The notes below the pieces were generated by a model that worked only from the letters and a program-made list of their open reading frames with translations, did no database searches and was not told the DNA's origin. Below are positions 26,938-38,459 of a DNA stretch of 64,000 nucleotides, one piece after another (within the stretch, counting starts at the first letter, position 1; the number at the start of each line of letters is the position of its first letter). Where the stretch lies: positions 31,895,778-31,959,777 of the forward strand of contig NW_019211455.1 in the NCBI RefSeq assembly GCF_002443255.2, written 5' to 3'. Made by a program: the position numbers and the translations under genes. The stretch comes from Varroa destructor (lineage: Eukaryota; Arthropoda; Arachnida; Mesostigmata; Varroidae).

Positions 26938-28048
26938 TCGCTTCAGCTTCCAAGTTTGTCAGAGTTAATAAAAGTTCAGTTGCGTTCACAGCCTAGAAAG
27001 GGCCAAGCATTGGCGTATCAATCATATCGAAGATTCTCTTACATAAGATATCGCTAATAAGATCACAAGTACTAACCCCCGTCCCCCCCCAGAGCGCTAA
27101 CATTAATGTATAACTAACAAAAAGTAGTATGTCGAAGACACACTTAAATATCGTGTTCCAATCTTACACATAATTTAGGTTTTTTAAGCTCACGCGCTAC
27201 CTAATCTTCAATGTTTATACTTCGCAAAAAAATTGTAGCAAACGAACACTACCCATTAGTTTTTTTTTCCTCAGCCATATGCCTATTCTTGTAGAAATTT
27301 GGAAAACCCTACTCTTAACTATAGTATTACACACATGCATTAGTACATAAATTGCAAAGTTCCGGAAAAAATCAAGAGCTCATAGCTCCGGAAGCTGATA
27401 TGGTTCAGAGAACGCCCGAAGGTGATTTAGCCACATCACATTTAATGGGGCCATCACGTAGAGTATAATTATTTATAGTACATTATCACTTTGTCGCCTT
27501 CAGGTTAGTATTCTCCATGATAAAAGGAATATATTTTTATACTGTGGTGACGTGAAAGGTTTTGAGTCGGATAATAGCGATTGAGAAGGAATGGCTCGAG
27601 TGCGAAAAACAGGACTCGTTGAAGGCGCTCGGATTTTATTGTGTCCATCAAATGCCCACAGTGGAAGCCAGCTTTTGAAATTTAGATTTAGAGATTACAA
27701 CCAAGATTGAGTGGTGATAACAAAGCTCAACAGCGTTAAAGTTTATGGACAAGTTTTTATGGTTTTAAGCCATCCACTCGAGTTGTCCCCACACACGAGG
27801 CTTTTAGCGCAAAATTTGCTAGTGGGACTAAAAACAATAAATAAAATATGTGTCGTCTTCGCTTTGAGATCATCCCAACCCGCACATGTGGGTATATTGA
27901 AGCGCATAAGCGAGCTTTCTACAGGCGAAAAAAAAACACTATTGTAGTATTATGTAATCAGTAACGTACATTTACTATCTTTTTTCTAACATTTTTATTA
28001 TATTATATATGCACGTGTTCCTTTAACAGCTTTACACACACATATATA

Positions 28049-28049
28049 T

Positions 28050-28094
<45 letters not shown>
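28049..28094. repeat. (GA)n microsatellite followed by G run
   Basis: About 18 GA units run directly into a run of about ten G. The sequence just before it holds a short TA run, giving three simple tracts in a row. Confidence 0.95.
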
Positions 28095-28636
28095 TATGCA
28101 AGCGCCGTTTGGAAAAGTGGAGAGGTTTTACGCATTAGGAAATTATTGAGCAGAATAAAACAGTTAACAAGAATATACTTGTAACCCGGCCCCATCTAGT
28201 TAACAATGCTAACCAACCGAAAAAACGATAGACGAGGCAAAATAATTATCATTTTCGTCCGTATCCACAACAACGTCAGACTATATTACTTCGGCGGGCG
28301 AACTTAGTGAACTCTGAAAGTTGGCAGCACTTTAAATCTGCTGGAAAAACAAAAATTGTTGTTAGACCAATGCAATTTAATACCAATACAATGGACTATG
28401 GACGCAGAAATAGAACATTTGAGTACCATTTTCCCTCACGCGGGTCTTTTCGCTTACGGTTATTTCATTTTCAGTTCATAAGTTCCAAGACGTGATAAAA
28501 ACTAATACATTTGATCTGAGTTAAATGAGAAAACTGGAACTGAATATCATAGAATAGACTACTCCAAGTGGAAAAAAGACCGTGGTCCTGATTAATACGC
28601 TCTCTGGTGTTCATTACCATCAACGGCTGTCATCGT

Positions 28637-29044
28637 CTAATACTCCGGTCGTCTTTTTATCCCTACTGTCAAAGTATGAGCTTCCTTTTTCGTGACACTC
28701 TCTTCTTCTAAATTCGCACTTTCTTCCTCCCCAAGATACGGATCTGTCTGCCGACAATGGCGCCCATGTCAAGCCACACAGTTTAACGACCACAATTAAT
28801 GAGTTAGCTCTGATATTTCGTTAATCTCAGAATTCATTAAGTACTCATTTACATTTAATATAGCCTGTTGTACATGGTGGGGGTCTACTAACCCCGCTTG
28901 ACGAGCGCTAGTGGATCGCCTAGCTGCTTGCCCGCCAGAAACGCGTCGAAAGACGACGGGCCGCTAATAAAATCCCATTGTTTATCCCATACTTCTCTCT
29001 GGCGTGCAAATGCCTTCATCCGGTGCAAAACGACCACACGACGA
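28637..29044 (-). CDS. Unnamed spliced gene, two 3' exons (partial)
   Basis: Two coding-like exons on the minus strand join in frame. The upstream exon is 29,044-28,893. It follows a run of ten T and an AG acceptor, and encodes a helical segment including HRMKAFARQREVWDKQWDF and SFDAFLAGKQLGDPLALVKR. It ends in phase 1 at CGGG|GTTAGT. The second exon begins at 28,743 after CAGACAG; the split codon becomes GAT and the frame continues DPYLGEEESANLEEESV, then VTKKEAHTLTVGIKRRPEY and a TAG stop at 28,637-28,639. The 149-base intron contains a good branch-point match, GCTAACTC, although its polypyrimidine tract is weak. The upstream exon is much richer in GC than its surroundings. I do not recognise the protein family. 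The first exon frame must be entered in phase 2. A pseudogene or a chance frame remains possible. Confidence 0.5.
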
Positions 29045-29246
29045 CTTAAATTATAGAAAAAAAAAATTCCGATTTAAATTTGATTTTAACTTAAATTTTT
29101 ATTTTATTTAAAGTACTTCAAAATAGCTTTGACTTTTTGAAGCTCCAAATATATACCTATTGTTAATATCGGCCGTAGCGCCTGCATTAACCATCCTATT
29201 TATTAGCCTTAGCTGACATACAAACGCAAAGAATTTTAATTTTGAC

Positions 29247-29510
29247 CTAATTTGCTTGGAGCAGATTAACTTCAAGAGGAAAACCGGCTCCGTATGCTTT
29301 TACAAATAATAGATTACGCTTTACATTGTGCAGGCCATCGAGTGCCTGAGCATCTGTATACGTGACGCTCGCCAGGTAGTTGTAAACACTGAACTTCTTG
29401 CCAATTCGTTGTCTATTTACTAATCTGTACGTTTTCTTAAAAAACGTTATACCGAATGGGACGTAAGCGTGTGTCTGCGTTACATAACTCAATGTTGAAA
29501 TTGCTGCAAC
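29247..29510 (-). CDS. Coding-like segment, possible upstream exon, family not recognised
   Basis: On the minus strand an open frame of about 87 codons starts right after a plausible acceptor (ttaattag, exon from 29,510) and runs to TAG at 29,247. It reads like protein, with segments such as SVYNYLASVTYTDAQALDG and LLFVKAYGAGFPLEVNLL, and has mixed third-position bases. The last part loosely resembles the LKALGNAG.P...LL pattern of large lipid transfer proteins (vitellogenin and relatives), but this is not enough for a call. A second minus-strand frame at its 3' end (KHTEPVFLLKLICSKQI) could instead splice at AATTAG|GTCAAA in phase 2 into the exon at 29,044. The two readings exclude each other for the last 50 bases. 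Confidence 0.35.
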   Translation of the reverse strand, partial: VAAISTLSYVTQTHAYVPFGITFFKKTYRLVNRQRIGKKFSVYNYLASVTYTDAQALDGLHNVKRNLLFVKAYGAGFPLEVNLLQAN

Positions 29511-29911
29511 CTAATTAAGGTACCAATATTTCTGTAGGGAATTACCTGATTTCTGCCCAACAATAGCCTTTAAGCAAAAACCTGATGCACACCCAGATGT
29601 CTGTAGCGGCGAGAGAGAATAGTCGATTTAAATGAATTTCAAATATAAAATACGCGCATAACTTCTTTGAGCGATCATAGAAAAATAATCATGCAGAAGG
29701 TCCTAACGGTGAGCTCTTTGTGGATAATATGTGTTAGGAGCCTCTCGTTCTCGAAGCTGCAAGTTTGCTGGGGGTTTAATCTCATACAAGAATGAAAGAA
29801 CTGCTCCATCTTGAAAACACTGCAAGCGTTAATTTTCTATTAAACAAATAGCTTTTTCCACTAATCAAAACAAACTATACTATAAAAGCTAAGGCCTATG
29901 TTTACATATAT

Positions 29912-30040
29912 TTAAAACTCATGATACGTTCGAATTCGCCTGGTAATTAATTGGAAATCTAAACTTCGTATAATTACAAACTTCAGCTGATCTTGCTGTC
30001 GCGTGAATTTCATCATGCGCTTCACCGATTTCAACTGTGC
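29912..30040 (-). other. Possible short exon, minus strand, unassigned
   Basis: A strong polypyrimidine tract and acceptor (ctttttttgtcgcacag) precede a stretch open in two minus-strand frames. One reads LKSVKRMMKFTRQQDQLKF and the other VEIGEAHDEIHATARSAEV. Both end in stops near 29,912-29,931. No family is recognised, and no clear donor with a matching phase to the segment at 29,510 was found. Confidence 0.2.
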
Positions 30041-31102
30041 GACAAAAAAAGATATTGTAGCAATCGATAGCTCGAAGAGAGTTATCTTTCGTACAAATCG
30101 ATGAGTAGCACACGCACAGATTCCTATGGGGGGTGTGGAAGCTGTCAAAGCTCCAATATGCTTGTTTCTTATTCTAGCGAATTAAACCACGTATCAAAAA
30201 CAATCGAACGCATAAAATGATAGCTTAGCTAGGCATAAGCTTGTTGCAAACGCATCAGTTCATCACATCGGCTCTGATATTTAAATAGACCTAGACACAG
30301 ACTTCACACACACGGAATTTCTGAAGGCATCATTTGTGAAGAAGAAGTTTTAAATGTTTCCTTCATAGGTAGCGAGGTTTTTAATGTGAGTTCACCAGAT
30401 GTCAGGCCACCTTCCCCGGGTATCGGTCATTTTATTGACTAAATTATATCACTTCCAGCCCTGTCCTAATTAAATGCGTTTTCTTACATTTTGCAAGTTT
30501 GGGACGATCGAACGGCAACGACTTGTTTATTTGTCATAGAGTGTGTTAATCGGCTAACATTTACCAATTGAACTAAGTTTCAGAAAGATATTTTTTGCCA
30601 CCAAAATCCAATCTCGCGTCAGCATAACAAGATCACGCTACCGCCAGATTCCGTTGCCGTAGTTACCTGGTGATTTACAATTGCCATCAAACGCTATCAT
30701 ATAAAACTCCTCGACCGAACTGTGCCATTTTAATATTACCTTAGTAAATGTTAGTGAGCTACGCTCATCGTGCTTTAGATGCACGCAAGGCTCATAATAG
30801 TTAATATAATAGTCATTATACTACATTGTCTGTTCACACAAGAAGTTATTTATAACCAGTAGTTACATAGACCTGAGTAATACGTAGCTTTTTGTCATAG
30901 CTTGAGGTAACTAGGCTCTAGCATATGTATATGGCTAAGCCGCACATGTTTATGTGTACAGTGGACGACCTCCACTTTTAACAAATGCTGTGAAGTTTCT
31001 CAGCACAGTTTCCTTGTAGATTTATGCACATTCTTCAGCGATGTTCCTATTTCTTTAGTCCGTTTGCATAGTAGTTGGTATCTTGGCCTACAAAATACGT
31101 GT
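30041..31102. other. Unassigned DNA
   Basis: Nothing recognised. If the minus-strand gene at 28.6-29.0 kb is real, its upstream exons or promoter may lie here. Confidence 0.4.
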
Positions 31103-31830
31103 TTATGAATATGAGGACTTTTTCATTCGGTGATCATTTCTGTTGTCCGCACAAACGATGAGCTTAGAAAGTAGAAAAAAATCGCTGGAAGTAAGATCTT
31201 CTACATACGGTGAGTAATCAATAAACCTAACTACTTTTTTTTTTTTTGCTACAGCGACTATAGTGTGAGATGATGCGTTCTTATAGTAGAATAATACCTT
31301 CCTCTTTTTCAATGTAACCCTTTTTCCACGAGCTCTGCCTTCGGTTTGTCAACCAATAATGCGTAGTATACTGCCTTCCTTTTTTCCTCCATGCTTCGAT
31401 GGCACACATAACTTTATGATCATTCTAGAAAAGACTGGTGATTAATTTCGCAGGCAATGGACCAGCCTTTACTTTGTTCATAGTCAATATATTCTGTTCA
31501 ATCACCTGTTTTTATTGCTCCTTCCTTACAGATATCCAGTAGCGTACGTTGGATCTATTAAACGACAGCGAACCTTCGATTTATCCCGCTTCAATTGGGT
31601 TTTGGAAATGTGTCATTGGTCCCGAGTGGCCAACCAACGCGCAATTAACTTTTTCAGGTCCAAATCTTAAATCAGTATTTGACAAGTAAGTTATTTCAAG
31701 ATACTCGCAATTTCTGTTATACTTTTAACCTTTCGACGGTCTATCTAGTGAACTTCCGAGATTATCAATAGGGGCTGCAATTTTTGGCCGTCCCATTTGC
31801 TCATCGTCAACCAAGCTGGCACGATTACCT
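31103..31830 (-). pseudogene. Decayed mariner transposase (SETMAR-like type)
   Basis: Minus-strand pieces occur in the order of a mariner transposase. RASLVDDEQMGRPK at about 31,824-31,783 matches the linker TSLVDDERSGRPK. A YYALLVDKPKAELVEKGLH segment near 31,350 matches YYA.LLDKLKAE..EKRPHL. The 69-codon frame 31,312-31,103 begins MKKRKVLFYYKNASSHT, the KKKVLFHHDNAPAHT motif, and continues DYSPYVEDLTSSDFFLLSKL, the PPYSPDLAPSDFFLFP.L motif. The second catalytic aspartate (HDNAP) is now lysine; the third, in SDFFL, is kept. The middle is broken by many stops and frameshifts. The mariner at 32,788-33,190 lies on the opposite strand about 1 kb away and is a different subtype. Confidence 0.8.
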
Positions 31831-32784
31831 TTATCTGGCTTGATATCGGTCCCAAATTACACAATAGTGACTGATAACGCGGTGTTCTCTAAGCAGCGTC
31901 CATCGCTAGAAATACCGGGGCAACAAGATCAACGTTAGAACGATGAGAGGCTTCGTTATGAGGGACTGTTGCGGCGAGATCGTGCAATACGTTCACGCCG
32001 CGTCGAAAGCCGCAAATTGTGCGATTTGTTAGTCGGGTTTATGTATAGTATAATTTCGTTCAACGTGTAAACGAAACAATCGTGAAAAGGTCTGACGAAC
32101 GCATCTTTAAGTTGGATCTAGTGAAGACTGGAGAATACTGACCGCGGAACAAGAACACTTCGCTTAATACGCGTGGCGGGGTAATTATAGATCAAATGTT
32201 ATAAACATTATAGTTTAAATATATAACTAAATACACGTCGACGACTATATATGCGCAAAGCGAGTAACCGTCAGGTGCTCGTCCGTGGCAGCCCACGGTA
32301 AAGCTAAGCCAGCACGCATCGCGCATATATATAGGAAACCTTAACAATGTTTGTACCTACCCAATACATATATCATTACATCGGTTCGTGTGTTTCTCCA
32401 CTTTTTGTGTGATATATGTTGAGAGTAGACAGTAACTCTATTTCGCATTTTCCTAGAATCCAAAAGTTTCCCCGTATACTTATGCTATGCACAGTAAGGG
32501 CTCTATGACTACGATGATTAATCGGAGAGATTTGCTAAATTCAAGTGGGATCTTGGACTTGAAGAGTGTACACGGCTTCAATAGACCGTCCAATGAGTAT
32601 TTCGGGTCGTAGGCATTTTTAAATTGGCCGTTAAGCTGTGGAACTCGACTGTAGTCAGGCATCTTAAGTGTATGAAAATTCATGGAAAATTAGGTGCCCA
32701 GATATTCCACATATTGGGTTAAGCGCACAAAAAACACGGCTTTAACCATTAACATTTAATAACCTCTTTCATAAACTCTCAACG
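31831..32784. other. Unassigned DNA between two mariner remnants
   Basis: Separates oppositely oriented mariner pieces. A CG-rich frame at 31,925-32,055 (with LRYEGLLRRDRAIRSRRVES) follows an acceptor-like caacgttag but has no clear donor. Otherwise nothing seen. Confidence 0.4.
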
Positions 32785-33190
32785 TTTCAGCGATGATCGC
32801 TACAACGAGGCACGGTAACAGGTTTCTATCTAGAATTGCTACGGATGGGAAGAAGTGGTGTTTCCATGTTTGAGGCTGCAAAAAAATTTGGGTAGCTTCG
32901 CCAATTACCAAATTTAGGCCAGATTTACATCTCAAAAGTACAATGATTTGCATTTAACGGAATTTAAAAAGCAATGTACATCAAAGGATGCTTAAGAAAC
33001 GCAAGAAAGTCGACCAGAACCTGTTAAATTGTTGTGTAGGATATTTAACCCACTCCTATCAAGTGGACAAAGTCATCCATCAGAAAAGACTCAATAGACA
33101 AGGCAAACTGATCCACTTTTACGATGATACTATGCCGCACACGGCACATCTCGCTAACACCGTCTAACAAAAGCTTACCACTTTACTTCA
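32785..33190 (+). pseudogene. Decayed mariner transposase (mauritiana-like), central part
   Basis: A single plus-strand frame with few stops reads NRFLSRIATDGKKWCFHV, matching FL.RIVTGDEKWCLYVN. It then reads ITKFRPDLHLKSTMICI, matching .PKPDLHPKK.MLCIWW. At about 33,080-33,160 it gives QKRLNRQGKLIHFYDDTMPH, matching EKRP....KVILLHDNARPH. The first catalytic aspartate is kept within a shifted TDGKKW and the second sits in YDDTMPH. Stops interrupt at CFHV*, MICI* and NTV*. The N-terminal helix-turn-helix part and the YSPDLAPSDYHLF end are not visible, so the copy is truncated on both sides. Confidence 0.75.
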
Positions 33191-36100
33191 CTTTATTTAT
33201 ATTTAATTAGTGATGGGTTGGAGTCGTCGCAGTAAATATTCTCGTTGGTGTGCTCATCATGGGTTTGATTTTCTCATCCTCGACAACATTATAGCCGTCA
33301 AATGTTCTTTAATTCTGACCATAATTTGTAACTATTTGCAATGGATTTGGGAAGAGCCTTAGGCACTGCATAGAGGCGACAAAGAGAAAGTTTCGATTAC
33401 CGTTCACTTCTAAAGATAAGACTTCTAAACTTACGATGGTTATTAGTACAAGCATCAAGACCCAGATTCTACTGATCCTAGCAAGGAAGCACGTTACGAC
33501 TTCTACTTTACTTGAGCTTCAGCTCGAGTAAATAAAGCTCGTTCCCAGTGCTGGAATACAGTCACTAAAGCAATAATCAAAAACTCAGCACATGGCTCAG
33601 TAATTATGGAGGTTCGATATTATTCCATGAAGATAACACGCGTGAAAATGGAGTGGATATCTACAGCTTAATACCGCGTTCGTATTACCAGTCTTCCATC
33701 CTAGAAAAGACCAAGTCATTTTTATAGCAGGGGCATATAATGCTAGAATTTACCTAACATATTCTTAGTAAATTTAATAATGCCTTTTATGCATCTCTGT
33801 GCTATTTCCAGCGGTAACTCGTCAGCTTAAGAAACAGATATTTCTCGTGCATATATTGTATCATCCAAACATATTTGTTTAATTCAGCTTACTATTTATG
33901 TGCCTAGAATTGATTCCCAGGATTTTCTAGATGGAAGCCGAATTTTGCAAATCCTAAGAATTGTCCTAAATATGCATTATACGTCTACGTCTCGATTTGT
34001 GTAACTTCACTTAGTTTTGCTTATGTTTCTGTATTCGTCAATAACAAAGTCATTAACAAACACACATGGTGCGGCTCAGGAAATAAGCTCCTACCAGGCG
34101 TTTTAACATAGAAAGTTTCGACTTTTAAAAAATAAAAAAAAAAAGAGACAAAACTATCAAGATTTTGATTTTATGTGAATCAATACAGCCTTGTGAGTTT
34201 AGAGTAATGTAGAATTAGTTAAAATTGATGTAATTATTCTTGATGGGTGATTTCGCGTCTCAAATATAAATTTCTTATTTCAGTCTGTTATATCCGTTAA
34301 CGCTAAAAATGATCGCAGTCTTCTTTATTTCTTGGCTATCGCCAACATGCGATGTCTTCTTGTTAAAAACGCAGTCTGTCGAAGTTTTCCATAGAGCTTT
34401 GGTTCTCCCGGAAATATCATCATCTTCGGTTTTCACTTCGAAAAATTCCATAGGAAAATTTTTGCAACAAATGCTAGGCAGTGTACCTCGCAGCACAAGA
34501 GACAATTTTTAATCATTACCACAAACGTTTACTGTACCATTCTTCTTAAATATTATTTACTTCAAAAAGTTTGGAAAGCTTTCGATGCTTCGCGTAAGTC
34601 CAAATTGAGTGGAATGCATTTAGGCTGGATAACAAGCAAAGATAGGTTGAGCCCAATCAGTTTAAGATTTAAGCATCAAGTGTGTCTTTAGATAATTAGG
34701 TGTGAGTACTTATGCATAATACTTAAAATAATTCAATTACAGCAGCGGTATGCTCTTAAACAGTATAAGCCTAAATACCTTTTTCTTAACCCCGTTTCAA
34801 GGAAAACTCTAGAATCTCTATTATTCGCCACAACGGTGGCTATAGGTGCCACATAAAAGTGGCAATCGCAACGGTTTATAAAGACTCACCGACTACATCA
34901 TAACTCATTCGATAACTACAATAAGGCAACGGTGCACCAACTATGAAGAAGCGTTGGAAAAGCGGACTTTGAAAAGTGCTATTTTTAGAAACAATCGCAC
35001 ATTTCTCATTAGGGTTGACATGCTTAAGATTTTTCCCGTTAAAGGTTCATTCAGAAGAGCTCTTTAGAACGTTTTTCCAAGTGGCAACTCTTCCAGTCTC
35101 GGATACTTAGTCCCCAAGGCTAGCAGCTCCCTCTTTTCGTTAAAGGTCGATTCACGTAAAGTAAACCTGCATAAATAACGTTTACAAATTGCATACACAA
35201 AGAGAAAGGGATACCGATGCTATGAAATGGCGTCTTCGAATAATTTCGAATAACGGAAAACGGCGATATAATTAGATTATGAATTGAATGAGCTTCCTAA
35301 ATGTCCGCATCACTGAAATTGTTTCAAGAAATTTCAATCGAAAAATACACAAAAACGGTATTTAATATTACAAATACAATCATTGTCATCTATTTCTTTT
35401 ACGTAGTTTGGTTGTTTTAATCCTCTTCCATAGACTGGAAGAGTTTGTTCCTAGCGTAGGCTATATCACCTGTACTAGCAATAGCTGGAGAACTTTAAAA
35501 GGTTTGTAATTACTGGTAATCTGTTTGTTTCTAAATAGATATTGTTTACAAGACAGATGTGCAGTTAAACGTTGCGCAAAAATAGTGCTTTATATTTTGC
35601 CATTGAGGACCAAAGCTATGTTTTCCGTCTAAACAGATCGGAATTTGTAAAGTATGTTGATATGAAAGTAAAGAATAACGGTCATAGGAAGGCAAAACAC
35701 AAACAACGAATTATTAATAGCACTACAGAAAGGTTTTACCGGCAAGGCGGGTAGGTATTATTTACTAACAAGACGACGGGCTGATATCCAACGACAAAGT
35801 CCATATCTGGGACCTACTGGGACCACTTAAACAATGTAATAGTATAATGACACCAGGATAACAAGGCATTGAGATGAAACAGTAACTTCATTGAGTCAGG
35901 CAAGTAAAATTACTACAACCTACTAGCTACGACGTCGCAACGGAATCGGGTCAGCAGTATCGCAGGAAAATCACAGGCGGATAAGGGGAAGAATATAGAT
36001 CTAGAACTACCGTCTATTTTTGATTCGTTGTGACATGAATAAAATTTGTTAATACCTGAACAGAGCCATAAAATGCCAGATCGGCGGAGCTTTCCTATAT

Positions 36101-36349
36101 GAAAATGGAGACGCCAAACAGGGGGACCGGATAATTGTTAGTGTGTACTCAAACTACAATATACGTTGGGCTGGGTGTGACGTCAGCGGTAGTTAAATTG
36201 GTGAACCAGGCGTGGGGCAACACCCTCAAGTCTAGACTTATCCGATCGGATTTTTAGTTGATGCTGGTAAAAATATTAGCTTCCGTAAAAATGAAAGACA
36301 TTAAATACCGAGCAATCAATCTGTTCATGCATTTGAAAAACAATACGCC
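33191..36349. other. Unassigned DNA around the mariner fragment at 34.3 kb
   Basis: Apart from the mariner N-terminal piece, only AT-rich DNA and short frames (for example 35,572-35,754) with no recognisable product. Confidence 0.5.
34275..34505 (-). pseudogene. Mariner transposase N-terminal fragment
   Basis: The 76-codon minus-strand frame contains SICCKNFPMEFFEVKTEDDD followed by ISGRTKAL. This resembles the mariner motif TC..WF..F..GDF.V.D..RSGRPK that ends the N-terminal helix-turn-helix region. It continues for about 40 codons as the first part of the linker. No catalytic domain follows on the minus strand below 34,275. The match is to one motif region only, so the call is tentative. 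Confidence 0.5.
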
Positions 36350-37080
36350 TGCGCAAATTCGAAGCTAGATAAAGGCTATTATGGCGCCATTATTTGCCGC
36401 CATAAACTTTTTGGGTCGCAGAAACATGTATGTGAACGGGCTAAAAATTGCAACCATGACGGATGTGTTTGTCATGTCCTAACTGAAAATTTTGTGGATT
36501 TGAAAAACCTAACTGAAACAAGAAGAAATAATTACACGCACGCTAAGTGCGCATTGGTCACTCAGGACCGAAAATGCAACACTTTCAAAGTTGTGTTAAA
36601 ACAATGTAAACAGAATGAGCCAGTTTTGGCGTCGTAATAACGGTAGATGTAACCTACATATACTACTACAATCCCAAAAGAAAGGCATGGTCGAAACAGT
36701 CGACCGTAAAGAATGGATCGCTCTCAAAGAAAGTCGATGGCTGTTTAATCGGTCGATCAAGAAGTGATATCTTGTTTTATACGATTGTCATGGAGTCGTG
36801 CCCATCCCTGAAAAAGAAAAACAAAAACGGGATCATAGGTGTATTAGCTGAATACAAGGAACGGCCAGATCTGAGGAAAAACGTCTTCTATCGAAATAAT
36901 GCACCGTTTCATAATTTAGTGGTCGCGATAATAAAAAACCATAAATTCGAGCTGTGTGATTATCAATCATCTTTATCCAATTCAGTTCCAGCCAATTTTT
37001 TCCGTTTCTTAGGTCCAAACGTTTACTCCAAAAGAAAATTTTTATCGAATGCGAAAATCATCATATTCAAAAACGCGTAA
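36350..37080 (+). pseudogene. Decayed mariner transposase, near full length of catalytic domain
   Basis: Two plus-strand frames together cover much of a mariner transposase. The first (about 36,355-36,640) ends with THAKCALVTQDRKCN and VLKQCKQNEPVLAS, like the K..ARWVP..LT..QK.NR and QLL...EPEFL region. The second, from 36,643, gives VDVTYIYYYNPKRKAWSKQ, matching the first catalytic stretch (TGDETWIYYYDPE.K.QS.QW). It then has LRKNVFYRNNAPFHNL, matching the second (LHHDNAPAHT), and NSVPANFFRFLG, matching the PCDFFLFP end of the triad. All three catalytic aspartate positions are replaced (V, N and N), so this copy cannot be active. Terminal inverted repeats were not identified. An (AT)n run starts at 37,147. 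Confidence 0.75.
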
Positions 37081-37146
37081 TTTTCTGGAAAAAACTACGA
37101 TTAGGGTCGAAGAGATGATCGAATTATTAAAAGAAGAAAAAAAAGT

Positions 37147-37163
37147 ATATATATATATATATG
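37147..37163. repeat. Short (TA)n run
   Basis: A TA run following an A-rich stretch, about 65 bases beyond the end of the mariner frame at 37,080. Confidence 0.9.
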
Positions 37164-37719
37164 AAAAACTACGTCGGCGAACGAATACTGGCAACACATC
37201 GGCTCGCAGCTAAAGCTTTTGTACTCCACCACGTTCGAAATAGTGACTATTTATTACGCTTTTTCTTAGCCGTAACACCAACTGCTATTAGAGCTTTCGA
37301 CCAGGCTGCGCCCTTCATAAGTGGATCGGTATAGAGATCTTGTGACCGGGCACTGTTCTCACGGCTATGCGCCATCGCCGTGACTTTATGATAGTCCTAA
37401 CGACCTCGCGTGGTATTTCGCTGCTTACTTCGTGAGCGGCATTTCTGTGGTCTTAGTTCTTCGCAGCCGAAGCTTCCTTGCCTTCTCTTGCATTGGCGCG
37501 GGAAGATCTCGGGATCAACTTGTCCACCTGTTCTATTCCTACTGAATTCTAGAGGATAAGAGGTAACAGTGAATGGGCGGAGGTTACTATCCGGAAATCC
37601 GCCAAAAGTAAGCAGCTTGGGGATCAGATCGAAGGGCCTTCGTTGCAGCGATTAGTAACAATAGAAGCGTTAGGTTGTAACGCGTACTTTAAGCGGGCGT
37701 AGGCGTCGTTGGTGTCGCC

Positions 37720-37760
<41 letters not shown>

Positions 37761-38459
37761 ACTGCTGTTGGCTTCTTGCTATTTATCCAATCCCAAGCAG
37801 CCCCTTATATCTTTATCTGGGCTTCTTTCATCTGAGAATTATAATATTTATGATGCATACTCAGCTGCGCTGTCACAACCCTCACGCAGTTGCCGAACAC
37901 CGCTCCAAAGAAATTAGACTTTTCTTTTTTGAACTGCTCTTTGATCTAACGTTGCCGATTTCGGAAGACTCTCGCGAGTGCGCACCCCTGAGGAGTACTG
38001 CGGCATCCGTCTCTCGACGCTCCCGCAAATGGACTTCGGCAACTGGACCTGTGCTGTGTAAAGAGTACAGCCTAGTAGTCAGAAAGCATTTTGAAACAGG
38101 GGTTTCTTCAACCTCTTGCTTGTGGATGTGTTGAGCAAAATACCAGTCGGAGCAGCAGCTTTATAAGTAAATGGCGACCATGGAGTCCAGTCCTTCGGTG
38201 CCCGTCTAGGCCAAACAGTTGCAACGCGTGCCCGACAGCTATCCTGATAAGCCCAATGTAGTTCCGCCTAAGATAGTACCTACCGCGAAGGAAATCAGGT
38301 CACGTTGTCCGTGACGATTATGTCAAGCTCCCAAAGGAACAGCGCAAGGCTTTCAAGCTCAGACCACAACACCTAAGGCCATTTTTCAAGCCTGTACTGC
38401 CTGGATAAAATAAGTACAATAATCGATGCCCTAAACAAGTGCAGAAGCAGATAAGGCCC
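37164..38459. other. GC-rich DNA upstream of the gag fragment
   Basis: Clearly richer in GC and CG than the rest of the window. A 94-codon frame at 37,850-38,134 has no recognised domain. It is probably part of the same decayed element as the gag core. Confidence 0.4.
37720..37757. repeat. (TA)n microsatellite
   Basis: A long uninterrupted TA run between GTGTATAT and AAATAAAA. It lies just upstream of the GC-rich block that holds the gag fragment. Confidence 0.95.

Larger units (their letters stand above)
20651..28048. other. Unassigned DNA
   Basis: Seven kilobases of AT-rich DNA. It contains the CAGC run at 22,150, the TA run at 26,018 and the three-frame CG-rich block at 26,692. Open frames at 21,154-22,047 and 24,629-24,919 (minus) were read and match nothing I know. 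Confidence 0.5.

Noticed and set aside
29247..29350. Vitellogenin-like (large lipid transfer protein) call from KAYGAGFPLEVNLL
   Set aside because: Only one short pattern agrees, one residue is missing from it, and a competing frame covers the same bases.
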